In this document: in pieces, positions 31,009 to 39,546 of the stretch
Layout of the letters: the number at the start of each line of letters is the position of its first letter
Numbering within the stretch: position 1 is the first letter of the stretch
Source: Actinomyces sp.
Lineage (GTDB): Bacteria > Actinomycetota > Actinomycetes > Actinomycetales > Actinomycetaceae
NCBI RefSeq assembly: GCF_030530635.1
Contig: NZ_JAUMUL010000007.1
Location: forward strand, 39,004 to 78,695
Length of the DNA: 39,692 nucleotides
Direction: 5' to 3'
Position numbers and translations under genes: made by a program
Notes under the pieces: model-generated
Seen by the model: only the letters and a program-made list of their open reading frames with translations
Told to the model about the DNA's origin: nothing
Database searches by the model: none

Positions 31009-32340
31009 ATGTCCTTTTCACTGACTCGACGTCGCTTCATCGGCGTCTCCGGACTGGCCGCCGCGCTGGCAGCCGTAACCCCTACCACCGCATGCAGCAA
31101 CTCGGACGGCTCCGCGGGGGAGGGGAGCGGAGCGATCACCTACTGGGCCTCGAACCAGGGGGCGAGCGTCGACGACGACAATGCGACCCTGACCCCGCTG
31201 CTCGAAGCATTCACGGCTAAGACCGGCATCCAGGTCAATTTGGAGGTGATCGGTTGGAATGACCTTCAGACGCGTATCCAAACCGCGGTGACCTCTGGAG
31301 ACGCACCGGATGTCGTGAACATCGGCAACACCTGGGCGGTCTCTCTGCAGGCCACCGGAGCATTCCTCGAGTTCGACGATGCCGCCATGGAGGCGGTAGG
31401 CGGTGCCGACAAGTTCGTGGAGACGGCGCTGGCCACCTGCGGCGCCGAGGGAACCACGCCCACCTCACTTCCGCTGTACGGGCTCGCCTACGGTCTGTAC
31501 TACAACCGCAAGATGTTCACCGACGCGGGCCTGGAGCCGCCGAACACATGGGAGGAGATGGTTGCTGCGGCCAAGCGGCTGACCAACCCGGACAACGGCA
31601 TCTACGGCATGGCAATCGCCGCGGGCAGCTACACCGAGAACGCCCACTACGCCTTCATTAACGCCGCACAGGAGGGAGAGGAGCTGTTCGACTCCGATGG
31701 CAACCCGACCTTCACCGGAGACGGCGTGGTCAGGGGCATCCTCAGGTACCTCGACCTCATGCAGACCGATGCGGTGGTCAATACCTCCAACGCCCAATAC
31801 GACAACGGCTCCGACTCAGTAGCGGACTTCGCCAATGGCAAGGCCGCCATGATAATCAACCAGAACAATGCGGACACCACGATCGTCGCCAACGGGATGA
31901 CCACCGACCAGTTCGGCGTGGTTCCCTATCCCGCACCCGCCAACGCGCCGGATGACACCGCCAGTCATGTGGCCGGCATCAACATCGCCGTATTCGCCAA
32001 CACCGGCAACCGGGACGGCGCCCTCCAGCTGGTCAAGTACCTTACTGAGGCCCAGCAGCAGGCGACGCTGGGAGAACAGTTCAAGACGCTACCGGTGCTC
32101 AAGGATGAGGTCCCGACCTTCACCGATGATGACGCCGAGGCTGCCGTCTTCATGGACGTGTACGAGAACCGGGCGAAGCCGTTGCCGCTAGTACCAGCCG
32201 AGGACCAGTTCGAGTCCTCCGTCGGGCAGGCGATGAACGACATGTTCGCGTCCGTCGCCACCGGTACGGTACTGACCGCCGACGACGTGCGCAAAGCGCT
32301 CCAGAGCGCTCAGGACACCGTCTCCGCCGCCATCGGCTGA
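31009..32340 (+). CDS. Sugar ABC transporter substrate-binding lipoprotein
   Basis: A 443-residue family 1 extracellular solute-binding protein. The signal peptide has a clear twin-arginine motif, TRRRFIGVSG (Arg7-Arg9), and Cys29 in PTTAC as a probable but weak lipobox, so Tat export and lipid anchoring are likely. The mature part reads ITYWASNQGAS, TGIQVNLEVIGWNDLQTRIQTAVTSGDAPDVVNIGNTWAVSL (here in parts TGIQVNLEVIGWNDLQTRI and SGDAPDVVNIGNTWAVSL), then LYGLAYGLYYNRKMFTDAGL and FANGKAAMIINQNN, as in oligosaccharide-binding proteins. It is first in the operon and followed by two permeases and a glycosidase. A ribosome site, AAGGAGGAA, precedes the ATG. Confidence 0.92.
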   Translation: MSFSLTRRRFIGVSGLAAALAAVTPTTACSNSDGSAGEGSGAITYWASNQGASVDDDNATLTPLLEAFTAKTGIQVNLEVIGWNDLQTRIQTAVTSGDAPDVVNIGNTWAVSLQATGAFLEFDDAAMEAVGGADKFVETALATCGAEGTTPTSLPLYGLAYGLYYNRKMFTDAGLEPPNTWEEMVAAAKRLTNPDNGIYGMAIAAGSYTENAHYAFINAAQEGEELFDSDGNPTFTGDGVVRGILRYLDLMQTDAVVNTSNAQYDNGSDSVADFANGKAAMIINQNNADTTIVANGMTTDQFGVVPYPAPANAPDDTASHVAGINIAVFANTGNRDGALQLVKYLTEAQQQATLGEQFKTLPVLKDEVPTFTDDDAEAAVFMDVYENRAKPLPLVPAEDQFESSVGQAMNDMFASVATGTVLTADDVRKALQSAQDTVSAAIG

Positions 32341-32344
32341 TCCC

Positions 32345-33298
32345 ATGACCGCGCGCGCTCCCGCCTTTGGCCGTTCCAGACGTCCCGCCGGCAGGCGACG
32401 ACAGCAGGGATGGTGGCTCCCCTACCTGATCATCCTGCCCGCGGTAGTTTTCGAGTTGCTCATCCACATCATTCCGATGCTCACCGGCATCTGGATGAGC
32501 TTCAAACAGTTGACCAAGTTCTTCATAGCGAATTGGTCTGCAGCGCCTGCCGCGGGTCTGGAAAACTATCGCAAGGTGCTCGACATGTCGAGCACCGTCG
32601 GCACCGGGTTCCGCAACTCGCTGCTCATCACCTGCGCGTTCACGATTCTGGTCGTCGCCGTATCCTGGGGACTGGGCATGTTTGCGGCAGTGGTGCTGCA
32701 ACGCCCCTTCCGCGGCCGAGCGGTGATACGCACACTCTTCCTGGTGCCATACGCCCTGCCGATGTATGCCGGGATCATCGCCTGGAAGTTCATGTTCCAG
32801 AAGGACAATGGGGCGATCAACCATATTTTACAAAGTCTGGGGATACTGGACGACGGCGCCTTCTGGTTGATCGGTGGCAACGCATTCTTCGCCATCGTGA
32901 TCGTCGCCATATGGCGCTGGTGGCCCTTCGCCTTCCTGATGTTGATGGCAGGACTGCAGTCGATACCCGAGGACGTCTATGAGGCGGCGGCCCTTGACGG
33001 CGCGAGACCGCTGCGACAGTGGTGGTCGATCACGCTCCCCATGTTGCGCCCGGTCAATCTCGTGCTGTTGCTGAACATGTTTCTGTGGACCTTCAACGAC
33101 TTCAACACCCCGTACGTCCTCTACGGAACCGCCAACCCGCCCGCGGGCGATCTGATCTCCTTCCACATCTACAACGCCTCATTCCTCACGTGGAACTTCG
33201 GGGCCGGATCCGCAATGTCGACCCTGCTGCTGATGCTGCTGCTGGCACTGTCGTGCATATACATAATCTACCTCAATCGGAGGTCCGAGAATGCGTGA
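32345..33298 (+). CDS. Sugar ABC transporter permease 1 (MalF/UgpA-like)
   Basis: A 317-residue inner-membrane permease with six membrane segments, starting 4 bp after the binding-protein stop. The N-terminal 30 residues are Arg-rich and cytoplasmic. The EAA loop is EAAALDGARPLRQWWSITLPML, which docks the ATPase. It pairs with the second permease, whose start overlaps its last 8 bp. As no ATPase gene is present, a shared MsiK/MalK-like ATPase elsewhere probably serves it, as is common in actinobacteria. Confidence 0.92.
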   Translation: MTARAPAFGRSRRPAGRRRQQGWWLPYLIILPAVVFELLIHIIPMLTGIWMSFKQLTKFFIANWSAAPAAGLENYRKVLDMSSTVGTGFRNSLLITCAFTILVVAVSWGLGMFAAVVLQRPFRGRAVIRTLFLVPYALPMYAGIIAWKFMFQKDNGAINHILQSLGILDDGAFWLIGGNAFFAIVIVAIWRWWPFAFLMLMAGLQSIPEDVYEAAALDGARPLRQWWSITLPMLRPVNLVLLLNMFLWTFNDFNTPYVLYGTANPPAGDLISFHIYNASFLTWNFGAGSAMSTLLLMLLLALSCIYIIYLNRRSENA

Positions 33299-34130
33299 GA
33301 GTACCGGATTCAAGGTGGTGCGCATACTCGTCATCGCCGTGCTCGCGGCATTCGTCGCACTGCCCCTGTACATCATGATCAGCTCTTCACTCAAGCCGCT
33401 GCAAGACGTCCAGGGCGACTTCACCTGGTGGCCCACCCACCTGACGATCTCTCCTTTCCTGGACATGTGGAAGACGGTACCCCTGGGACGTTACTTCGCG
33501 AACTCCATCATTGTCTCCACAGTCGCCACGGTATTCAGCCTGATCATAGCCATCTTCGCCTCATACGCCGTGTCCCGATATAGTTTCCATGGACACAGCG
33601 CATTCACCACGGCTATCCTGTCCACGCAGATGTTTCCGGGCGTCCTATTCCTGCTGCCGCTGTTCATGATTTTTTCCAACATCAACACCGCGATCGGAGT
33701 GCAACTCGTCGGTACACGGGGCGGCCTCGTCCTGACTTACCTGACATTCTCGCTACCCTTCTCGATCTGGATGCTCTCCGGGTACTTCAACGGGATTCCC
33801 CGCGAGCTCGACGACGCGGCCAAAGTGGACGGGTGCGGCCCGCTCACCGCCCTGTTACGCGTGGTGCTTCCTGCGGCACGGCCGGGAGTCGTGGCGGTGG
33901 CCATCTACTCGTTCATGACTTCATGGGGAGAGGTTCTCTTCGCCTCGGTGATGACCACAGACGCCAATCGCACACTCGCCGTCGGACTGAGGCTGTACTC
34001 CACGCAGACTGCTGTCTACTGGAACCAGATCATGGCGGCGTCCTTGGCGGTGTCGGTACCGGTAGTGATCGCGTTCCTCGTCCTACAGCGCAGCTTCGTC
34101 GCAGGCCTGACCGCGGGTGCAGTGAAGTAG
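33291..34130 (+). CDS. Sugar ABC transporter permease 2 (MalG/UgpE-like)
   Basis: A 279-residue permease with six membrane segments. The N-terminal helix VVRILVIAVLAAFVALPLYI and LKPLQDVQGDFTWWPTHLT are typical of the MalG group. The EAA loop is ELDDAAKVDGCGPLTALLRVVLP. A GGAGG ribosome site lies inside the end of the first permease gene. It forms the translocation channel with permease 1. The glycosidase gene follows after 29 bp with its own ribosome site. Confidence 0.92.
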   Translation: MRESTGFKVVRILVIAVLAAFVALPLYIMISSSLKPLQDVQGDFTWWPTHLTISPFLDMWKTVPLGRYFANSIIVSTVATVFSLIIAIFASYAVSRYSFHGHSAFTTAILSTQMFPGVLFLLPLFMIFSNINTAIGVQLVGTRGGLVLTYLTFSLPFSIWMLSGYFNGIPRELDDAAKVDGCGPLTALLRVVLPAARPGVVAVAIYSFMTSWGEVLFASVMTTDANRTLAVGLRLYSTQTAVYWNQIMAASLAVSVPVVIAFLVLQRSFVAGLTAGAVK

Positions 34131-34159
34131 CCCGCGGTCCAACAGTGAAAGGAGATCCG

Positions 34160-36082
34160 ATGCCGTCCCGTCCGATGCCGACTCTGTCGCACGGCACAGA
34201 TACCCGACCCTGGCTGGGCGCGAACTTCTGGTCCCGTGAAGGCGGACCCCGCATGTGGTCGCGCTACGATCCGAGCGTAGTGCGAAAGGAACTAAAGGTG
34301 CTCCACCGGCACGGGCTGAATCTGACTCGTTCATTCTTCTACTGGCCCGACTTCATGCCTGAACCGGACACGATTGATGAGCGGGCCTGCGCCAACTATG
34401 CGGACTTCCTCAACGCCCACACCGAGCTGGACATGCGCACCATCCCCACGTTCCTCGTCGGGCATATGTCGGGGGAGAACTGGGACCCGGCGTGGCGGCA
34501 GGGCCGGGACATTTACTCCGATGTGTGGATGGTTGCTCGCCAGGCATGGTACGTGCGGCAACTGACGCAGCGCTTCCACAGCCACCCCGCGGTAGCCGGA
34601 TGGCTGATCTCCAACGAGATCCCCATCTACGGAGGTGAGGGCGAGGAGCCGGTTATAACGTCCTGGGCGCAGCTGATGGTCGACGCCGTGCGGGCCGGGG
34701 GAGGGGACCAGCCCGTCAGTCTTGGAGACGGACTATGGGGGGTGGAGACCACCGGGCACGACTCCGGCTTCTCGTCTATCGCCTACGGTCCGCTCGTTGA
34801 CTTCGTCGGGCCTCACGTCTACCGCATGGAGCACGACCGGGTTCGACAGCACCTCAAGGCGGCCTTCATCTGCGAGCTGGGCGGCATTGCGAACAAGCCC
34901 GTGATCATGGAGGAGTTCGGCCTGTCCTCGGACTTCGTGTCCGCGCAGGCCAGCGCCTCGTACTACCGACAGCTGCTGCACTCCACGCTGACCGCTGGCG
35001 CATCGGGGTGGATCGCCTGGAACAACACCGATTATGACAATCTTTGTAACGAGCGGCCCTACAGCCACCATCCCTTCGAACAGCACTTCGGCATCACGGA
35101 CTGCGAGGGCAGGCCCAAGCCGCCTTTGCAGGAGCTGGAGAGCTTCAGCGCAGAACTGGCTGAACTTGAACTGGGCACAGCACATCGGGCCGACACCGAG
35201 ACCGCAATCGTCATCCCTTCCTACTTGACCGCCCGATACCCGTTTACGACCGAGGTCGAACGTCGCCTCATAGTTGACGTCTCGGAACAGGCATATGTCG
35301 CGGCTCGGGAGGCGGACCTGGCTCCGGGGCTGGTGCACGAGCCCGAGGACGGCCGCAACGGCGCCATCCCCGGCGGTTACAAGCTTTACTTGCTGCCCTC
35401 GGTCAAGCAGCTCACGGCGCCGTCGTGGCGGAGGCTCGAGACACTGGCCGACGCCGGCACGACGGTCTACGTCTCATACTGTGCCGGGGAGGCAGGCAGC
35501 CAACGCGGGCCCTGGTGGAACCGGTTCGTGCAGCTATTCGGCGTGTCACCTCAGCTCACATACGGTCTGAACGATCCCGTCACCGACGACCTCGTTGAAT
35601 TCACCTTCACCACAGATCTCGGTCCGCTTCACGCCGGAACCACCCTGACCTTCAAGGCGTCAGGAAACGCCGAGGCACGGGCCTATCTGCCGGTAACCGT
35701 GGACGAGTCATTGGCGAGCGTTATAGCCCGGGACACGGCGGGCCGACCCGCGCTGGTAGAACGTCGTCATGGTCCGGGGCGCGTATTGCTGTGCACATAC
35801 CCGATTGAGTACTTCGCGGCCAGGCTCGGGAACGTCAATCCGGAGGACACCTGGCGCCTGTACGACGCGCTCGCCGCAGTCGCCGACGTAAGCCGCCCGG
35901 CTCATGTGGCTGACCCGCGAGTAATGGTGGACACGCTGGTGTTGGGCGATGGCAGCGCGGCCGACGTCGTCATCTCGCAGCACGATGAGGCCGTCAACGT
36001 CTTGCTGGAGTATGCGGACGGCAGACGGCCACGCACAGTCGAACTGGCACCGCTCGGCACGCGAGTACTAAGACGCCGATAA
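34160..36082 (+). CDS. GH5-like glycoside hydrolase, possible beta-mannosidase (GH5_18-like)
   Basis: A 640-residue intracellular enzyme; no signal peptide. Residues 1 to about 340 are a TIM barrel with acid/base Glu153 in LISNEIP and nucleophile Glu252 (or 251) in VIMEEFG. About 370-560 is an alpha/beta domain (GYKLYLLPSVKQLTAPSWRR, AGTTVYVSYCAGEAG) like the trimerisation domain of GH42. A beta domain ends the protein (VVISQHDEAVNVLLEYADGR). This plan fits bifidobacterial GH5_18 enzymes that split Man-beta-1,4-GlcNAc from N-glycan cores, but that assignment is from memory of the fold and not proven. Ribosome site AAAGGAG. It lies last in the LacI-controlled operon and should cut the imported sugar. 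Confidence 0.8.
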   Translation: MPSRPMPTLSHGTDTRPWLGANFWSREGGPRMWSRYDPSVVRKELKVLHRHGLNLTRSFFYWPDFMPEPDTIDERACANYADFLNAHTELDMRTIPTFLVGHMSGENWDPAWRQGRDIYSDVWMVARQAWYVRQLTQRFHSHPAVAGWLISNEIPIYGGEGEEPVITSWAQLMVDAVRAGGGDQPVSLGDGLWGVETTGHDSGFSSIAYGPLVDFVGPHVYRMEHDRVRQHLKAAFICELGGIANKPVIMEEFGLSSDFVSAQASASYYRQLLHSTLTAGASGWIAWNNTDYDNLCNERPYSHHPFEQHFGITDCEGRPKPPLQELESFSAELAELELGTAHRADTETAIVIPSYLTARYPFTTEVERRLIVDVSEQAYVAAREADLAPGLVHEPEDGRNGAIPGGYKLYLLPSVKQLTAPSWRRLETLADAGTTVYVSYCAGEAGSQRGPWWNRFVQLFGVSPQLTYGLNDPVTDDLVEFTFTTDLGPLHAGTTLTFKASGNAEARAYLPVTVDESLASVIARDTAGRPALVERRHGPGRVLLCTYPIEYFAARLGNVNPEDTWRLYDALAAVADVSRPAHVADPRVMVDTLVLGDGSAADVVISQHDEAVNVLLEYADGRRPRTVELAPLGTRVLRRR

Positions 36083-36264
36083 TGTACATTATGTCATTTC
36101 ACGATTGGTTCCGTCTCGCCTCGTAACTTGTGCCGGTCTCGGCGGACCCTGGGTGACCAGCGCCGCTCGGCCCAGCTCCCGGGCTCACAGCCAGCTGTGA
36201 CCAGACTCCGATGGTGCTCGGATGCCCCTCGCATGGAAACCCCTGCTGCTTGGGACAACGTGTT

Positions 36265-36280
36265 GTTCGGTTGGCCGAAC
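36265..36280. promoter_or_regulatory. Palindrome upstream of the HrtB-like gene
   Basis: GTTCGG-TTGG-CCGAAC is a perfect 6-bp dyad, followed by a second one, GTCCG-ACTGGA-CGGAC (36289-36304), both within 100 bp of the permease start. They could bind a TetR- or MarR-type regulator. The rest of 36083-36359 shows no convincing gene. Confidence 0.4.
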
Positions 36281-36359
36281 GCCACCCGGTCCGACTGGAC
36301 GGACACGCTTAGCGGCATCCGTCAGTGAAGACCGCCATGGAACTTCATAAGGAGTCTCA

Positions 36360-37490
36360 GTGTTTCTTGCTCTGCGTGAGATACAGCATGAGCCCGGTCG
36401 TTTCGCACTGGTCGTATCGGTGATCACGCTGATCACCTACCTCACCTTCTTCCTGGCATCGCTCGCCTCCGGCCTGGCCGGCTCCTACCGGGCCGTCGTG
36501 GACGGCTGGAACGCCGGCAGCGTCATGCTCACCGAGGCATCCAACGACAACCTCTCCGCCTCCCGGATGACCGACGCTCAGGTGGCATCCGCCACAGCCA
36601 TTGCGAAGCACGCCAGCGCACGGGCGTCGTCTCTGATCACCGTTCCCGCCGCGGCGCAACTACCCGCTAGCACGGATCGAGACTCCCGTGAGAGGCGCAT
36701 CGGCAGCGGGTCCAAGGTCGACGTCTTCGCCTTCGGCATCGACCTGGACGACCGGCTCTCCCCCGCCGTCGCGTCGGGCTCCGAGATCACTGATCCGACT
36801 CGCGAGGTCCTCGCCGACGAGAGCCTGCGCGCGGACGGGCTCGGAGTCGGAGACGCCGTCCGACTCCTGGGATCGGACCATGAGTGGATCGTCGTCGGCC
36901 TGACTCGGGACACCATGTTCCAGGGCACGCCCGTCCTCACCGTCGACGAGGCCGCCCTGAGGAAGCATGCCCCCGCTGCCGTCTCCCCCACGACCACCGC
37001 CCTAGTGTTGGATGCCGACATCACGACGGACTCCGAGGCGGCCGCAGCGGCACCAGCCGCCGGGCTGACGCTGCTGACGACTGAGGAACTGATCGAGACG
37101 CTGCCCGGATACTCCGCACAGGTTCTGACATTCAGTCTCATGATCGGTTCACTCATACTCGTGGCGTCACTGGTACTTGGGATCTTCCTCTATGTGCTCA
37201 CCCTTCAGAAACGCCCAGTCCTGGGCATCCTGCGGGCACGGGGTGTCCCCACCGCCTACCTCATCCGTTCCGTAGGGGCGCAGACCGCGGTCCTGGCCGC
37301 AGCCGGAGTGCTGACGGGGCTGGTACTGACCCTGCTGACCTCACTCATCCTCCCAGACGCCGTACCTTTCCGCCCGTCACCGGGATTGAACGCCACTATT
37401 GCGCTCGCCTTCGTCCTGGTATCCGTGTTGGGCGGTCTGGCGTCGGTGCGTGTCATATCCCGCATTGACCCCGTGGAGGCGATCTCATGA
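36360..37490 (+). CDS. FtsX-like ABC permease (HrtB type)
   Basis: A 376-residue permease of the MacB/FtsX group: one N-terminal membrane helix (FALVVSVITLITYLTFFLASLA), an extracytoplasmic domain of about 200 residues (residues 45 to 250), then three more helices and the C-terminal ISRIDPVEAIS. The opening LALREIQHEPGRFALVV and the overall plan resemble HrtB, the permease of a haem exporter, though export of another small toxic molecule or a peptide is possible. GTG start, ribosome site AAGGAG. It overlaps the ATPase gene by 4 bp. No two-component system or TetR gene lies next to it. Confidence 0.82.
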   Translation: MFLALREIQHEPGRFALVVSVITLITYLTFFLASLASGLAGSYRAVVDGWNAGSVMLTEASNDNLSASRMTDAQVASATAIAKHASARASSLITVPAAAQLPASTDRDSRERRIGSGSKVDVFAFGIDLDDRLSPAVASGSEITDPTREVLADESLRADGLGVGDAVRLLGSDHEWIVVGLTRDTMFQGTPVLTVDEAALRKHAPAAVSPTTTALVLDADITTDSEAAAAAPAAGLTLLTTEELIETLPGYSAQVLTFSLMIGSLILVASLVLGIFLYVLTLQKRPVLGILRARGVPTAYLIRSVGAQTAVLAAAGVLTGLVLTLLTSLILPDAVPFRPSPGLNATIALAFVLVSVLGGLASVRVISRIDPVEAIS

Positions 37491-38206
37491 AGGACCGCGT
37501 CGACCGGGGCGCACCGGCAGCGGTGGCGCTGAGGCTATCCGGAGTGTCCCGCGATTACCGCCAGGGCGCGGAGCTCGTGCACGCACTCAGAACCACGGAC
37601 CTGGAGCTACGCGGTGGCGAGCTCGTAGGCATTCTGGGGCCGTCCGGCTCGGGCAAATCGACTCTGCTGACGGTTATGGGAGGCCTGCGAACACCCACCA
37701 CGGGCACGGTGGAGATCGATGGAAAAGCGTTCTCCGCACTGCCGGAGAAGAAGCGGACACAGCTGCGTCACCGGTGCCTGGGGTTTGTGCTCCAAAACTC
37801 GGGGCTGGTCCCGTTCCTGACTCTGGCCGACCAGTTCACCCTGCATGACCGGGTACTTCGGCGCACCCCCGCAACCGGACGTCGTGACGAGCTGCTGGAG
37901 GCTCTGGGCATCGCCGAGCGTATGCAGGCATACCCGTCCCAGATGTCGGGCGGCGAGAAGCAGCGCGCCGCCATCGCCGTTGCCGTGTACCACGAGCCGC
38001 AGGTGATTCTGGCCGATGAACCCACGGCTGCGCTGGACTCCCGCCGAGCCCACGACGTGGCTCAGCTGCTCGCCCAACAGACGCATGAACTGGGTAGGGC
38101 TACGGTGATGGTCACCCACGATGAACGAATCCTGCCGGTCTGTGATCGGGTCATGGTCATGCACGACGGCGTGCTCAGCGAGCAAGTGCACCCGGAGTCG
38201 CCGTAG
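37487..38206 (+). CDS. ABC transporter ATPase (HrtA/LolD type)
   Basis: A 239-residue ATPase that should power the permease before it. Walker A GPSGSGKST, Q-loop LGFVLQNSGLVPFLT, signature MSGGEKQRAAIAVAV, Walker B VILADEPTAALDS and H-loop TVMVTHDERI are all intact. It belongs to the MacB/LolD/HrtA subfamily. The start ATG overlaps the permease stop (ATGA), so the two are co-translated. No further gene follows on this strand until the LacI regulator, 335 bp away. Confidence 0.9.
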   Translation: MKDRVDRGAPAAVALRLSGVSRDYRQGAELVHALRTTDLELRGGELVGILGPSGSGKSTLLTVMGGLRTPTTGTVEIDGKAFSALPEKKRTQLRHRCLGFVLQNSGLVPFLTLADQFTLHDRVLRRTPATGRRDELLEALGIAERMQAYPSQMSGGEKQRAAIAVAVYHEPQVILADEPTAALDSRRAHDVAQLLAQQTHELGRATVMVTHDERILPVCDRVMVMHDGVLSEQVHPESP

Positions 38207-38378
38207 CGTTTCGTCGCTCAGCAGGCCGGCTGGGCTGCGGCAACGGATGCGACATATGCTTCTCCAGTGCGGACCGTCCGTTGGGAGGAGCGCTGCGCCC
38301 GCTCGCCATTGGCAGAGCGCATGACACGTGCCGGGTCTCCTCCCATGCGGACCTACCGCCTCCGCAACATGCTCTAGA

Positions 38379-38390
38379 ATGTCATGACAT
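38379..38390. promoter_or_regulatory. Perfect 12-bp palindrome
   Basis: ATGTCATGACAT, in the 335-bp gap (38207-38541) between the ABC ATPase and the last LacI gene. It may be an operator, but no promoter box is clearly tied to it. Confidence 0.3.
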
Positions 38391-38476
38391 AGCTGCGGCC
38401 ACGCAGGCCATGGCCCGAGCGGATGCACGGAGTCGGTCCGTTCGTGAACAGGCTCGACTAGAATTTGTCCGACTAC

Positions 38477-38512
38477 CTGACAAACAGGTCGGGCCGGTTC
38501 ATACAGGTTCAT
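38477..38512 (+). promoter_or_regulatory. Possible promoter and GGTTCAT repeats of the last LacI gene
   Basis: CTGACA (38477-38482) and CATACA (38500-38505) are 17 bp apart and could be -35 and -10. GGTTCAT occurs at 38496-38502 and 38506-38512, ten bases apart, on both sides of that -10, which suits an autoregulatory site. Confidence 0.35.
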
Positions 38513-38541
38513 GTAGTCCATGTCTCACAAAGGAGTTGCAC

Positions 38542-39546
38542 TTGGCTGTACGCCGTGAACCCACGCTGGCCGACGTCGCCGAAGTCGCCGGCGTCTCCTT
38601 GACGACGGTCTCTCGTGTGCTCAACAACCGTGGCTACCTCAGTCAGGCCACCAAGGACCGCGTCGCCAGGGCGGTCGCTCAACTCAACTACCGGCCGAAT
38701 CAGGTCGCTCGGGCGCTGCACGGCAAGTCAACAAACATAGTCGGCGTAATCGTGCCCACCGTGGCGCTGCCGTTCTTCGGCGAACTCGCCGAAGAGATCG
38801 AGAACGCCCTGGCCGAGCACAACTACCGGATGCTTGTGTGCAACTCAATGGGCCGGGCCGACCGGGAACGGGAGTACCTGGACCTGCTGGTCTCCCACCG
38901 CGTGGACGGGATCATCTCCGGTGCTCACAACGATGATCTCAAGGAGTACCAGACGGTCCGCATGCCGCTAGTCACCATCGATCGTGACCTGTCCCCCACC
39001 ATCCCCAACGTCCGCTGCGCCAATGAAGCGGCCGCACGCGAGGCCACCCGCCTACTACTGGACCGGGGCGCCCGCCGTCCGGCACTGCTTACCTCGCGTA
39101 CCGGCAGGCACAACCGCCGCGAGGCCGGATATCGGGCGGTGTTGGAACAGGCCGGTATTGAACCGATCATCTTCACCGTTGACTTCCATACCCCTGACGC
39201 CGAGCGGGCCCGGCTCATCGACACCCATCTCGACGCCGCAGCCGACCTGATCGACGCCGTCTTCGCGACCGACGACTTGTCCGCCGCCGCCGTGCTGGAC
39301 TGGGCCGAACGCCGCGGTCGGCAGGTGCCACGAGACTTCAAAGTCATCGGATTCGACGGTACCTCCGCCGTACGCCGTGCCCTGCCCGGCCTGGCCACGG
39401 TCCGACAGCCCCTGGCGGACCTGGCCCGAACCGCCGTGGAGGTGCTGCTGACGCAGATACGGAACACGGCCGAAGGGCAGGAGGGCGAGCCCGTCGTCTC
39501 CCCCATCGAGCTTCCTGGTGCCCTTCTTCCGGGCACAACGACGTAG
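38542..39546 (+). CDS. LacI-family regulator, ScrR-like
   Basis: A 334-residue repressor. The HTH and hinge (TLADVAEVAGVSLTTVSRVL, then NNRGYLSQATKDRVARAVAQ, LNYRPNQVARALHGKSTNIV) and FFGELAEEIENALAEHNYRM, LVCNSMGRADREREYLDLL, HRVDGIISGAHN match sucrose-operon repressors of the ScrR kind. The ligand domain ends with RVDGI, DAVFATDDLSAAAVL and VIGFDGTSAVRRALPGLATV. Start TTG at 38542, six bases after AAAGGAG; no ATG or GTG in frame fits the conserved N-terminus. Its target operon probably lies right of the window. The sucrose role is inference. Confidence 0.85.
   Translation: MAVRREPTLADVAEVAGVSLTTVSRVLNNRGYLSQATKDRVARAVAQLNYRPNQVARALHGKSTNIVGVIVPTVALPFFGELAEEIENALAEHNYRMLVCNSMGRADREREYLDLLVSHRVDGIISGAHNDDLKEYQTVRMPLVTIDRDLSPTIPNVRCANEAAAREATRLLLDRGARRPALLTSRTGRHNRREAGYRAVLEQAGIEPIIFTVDFHTPDAERARLIDTHLDAAADLIDAVFATDDLSAAAVLDWAERRGRQVPRDFKVIGFDGTSAVRRALPGLATVRQPLADLARTAVEVLLTQIRNTAEGQEGEPVVSPIELPGALLPGTTT

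Noticed and set aside
36128..36328. 66-codon frame before the HrtB-like gene
   Set aside because: No ribosome site, no recognisable family, and it covers two palindromes; more likely a regulatory region.
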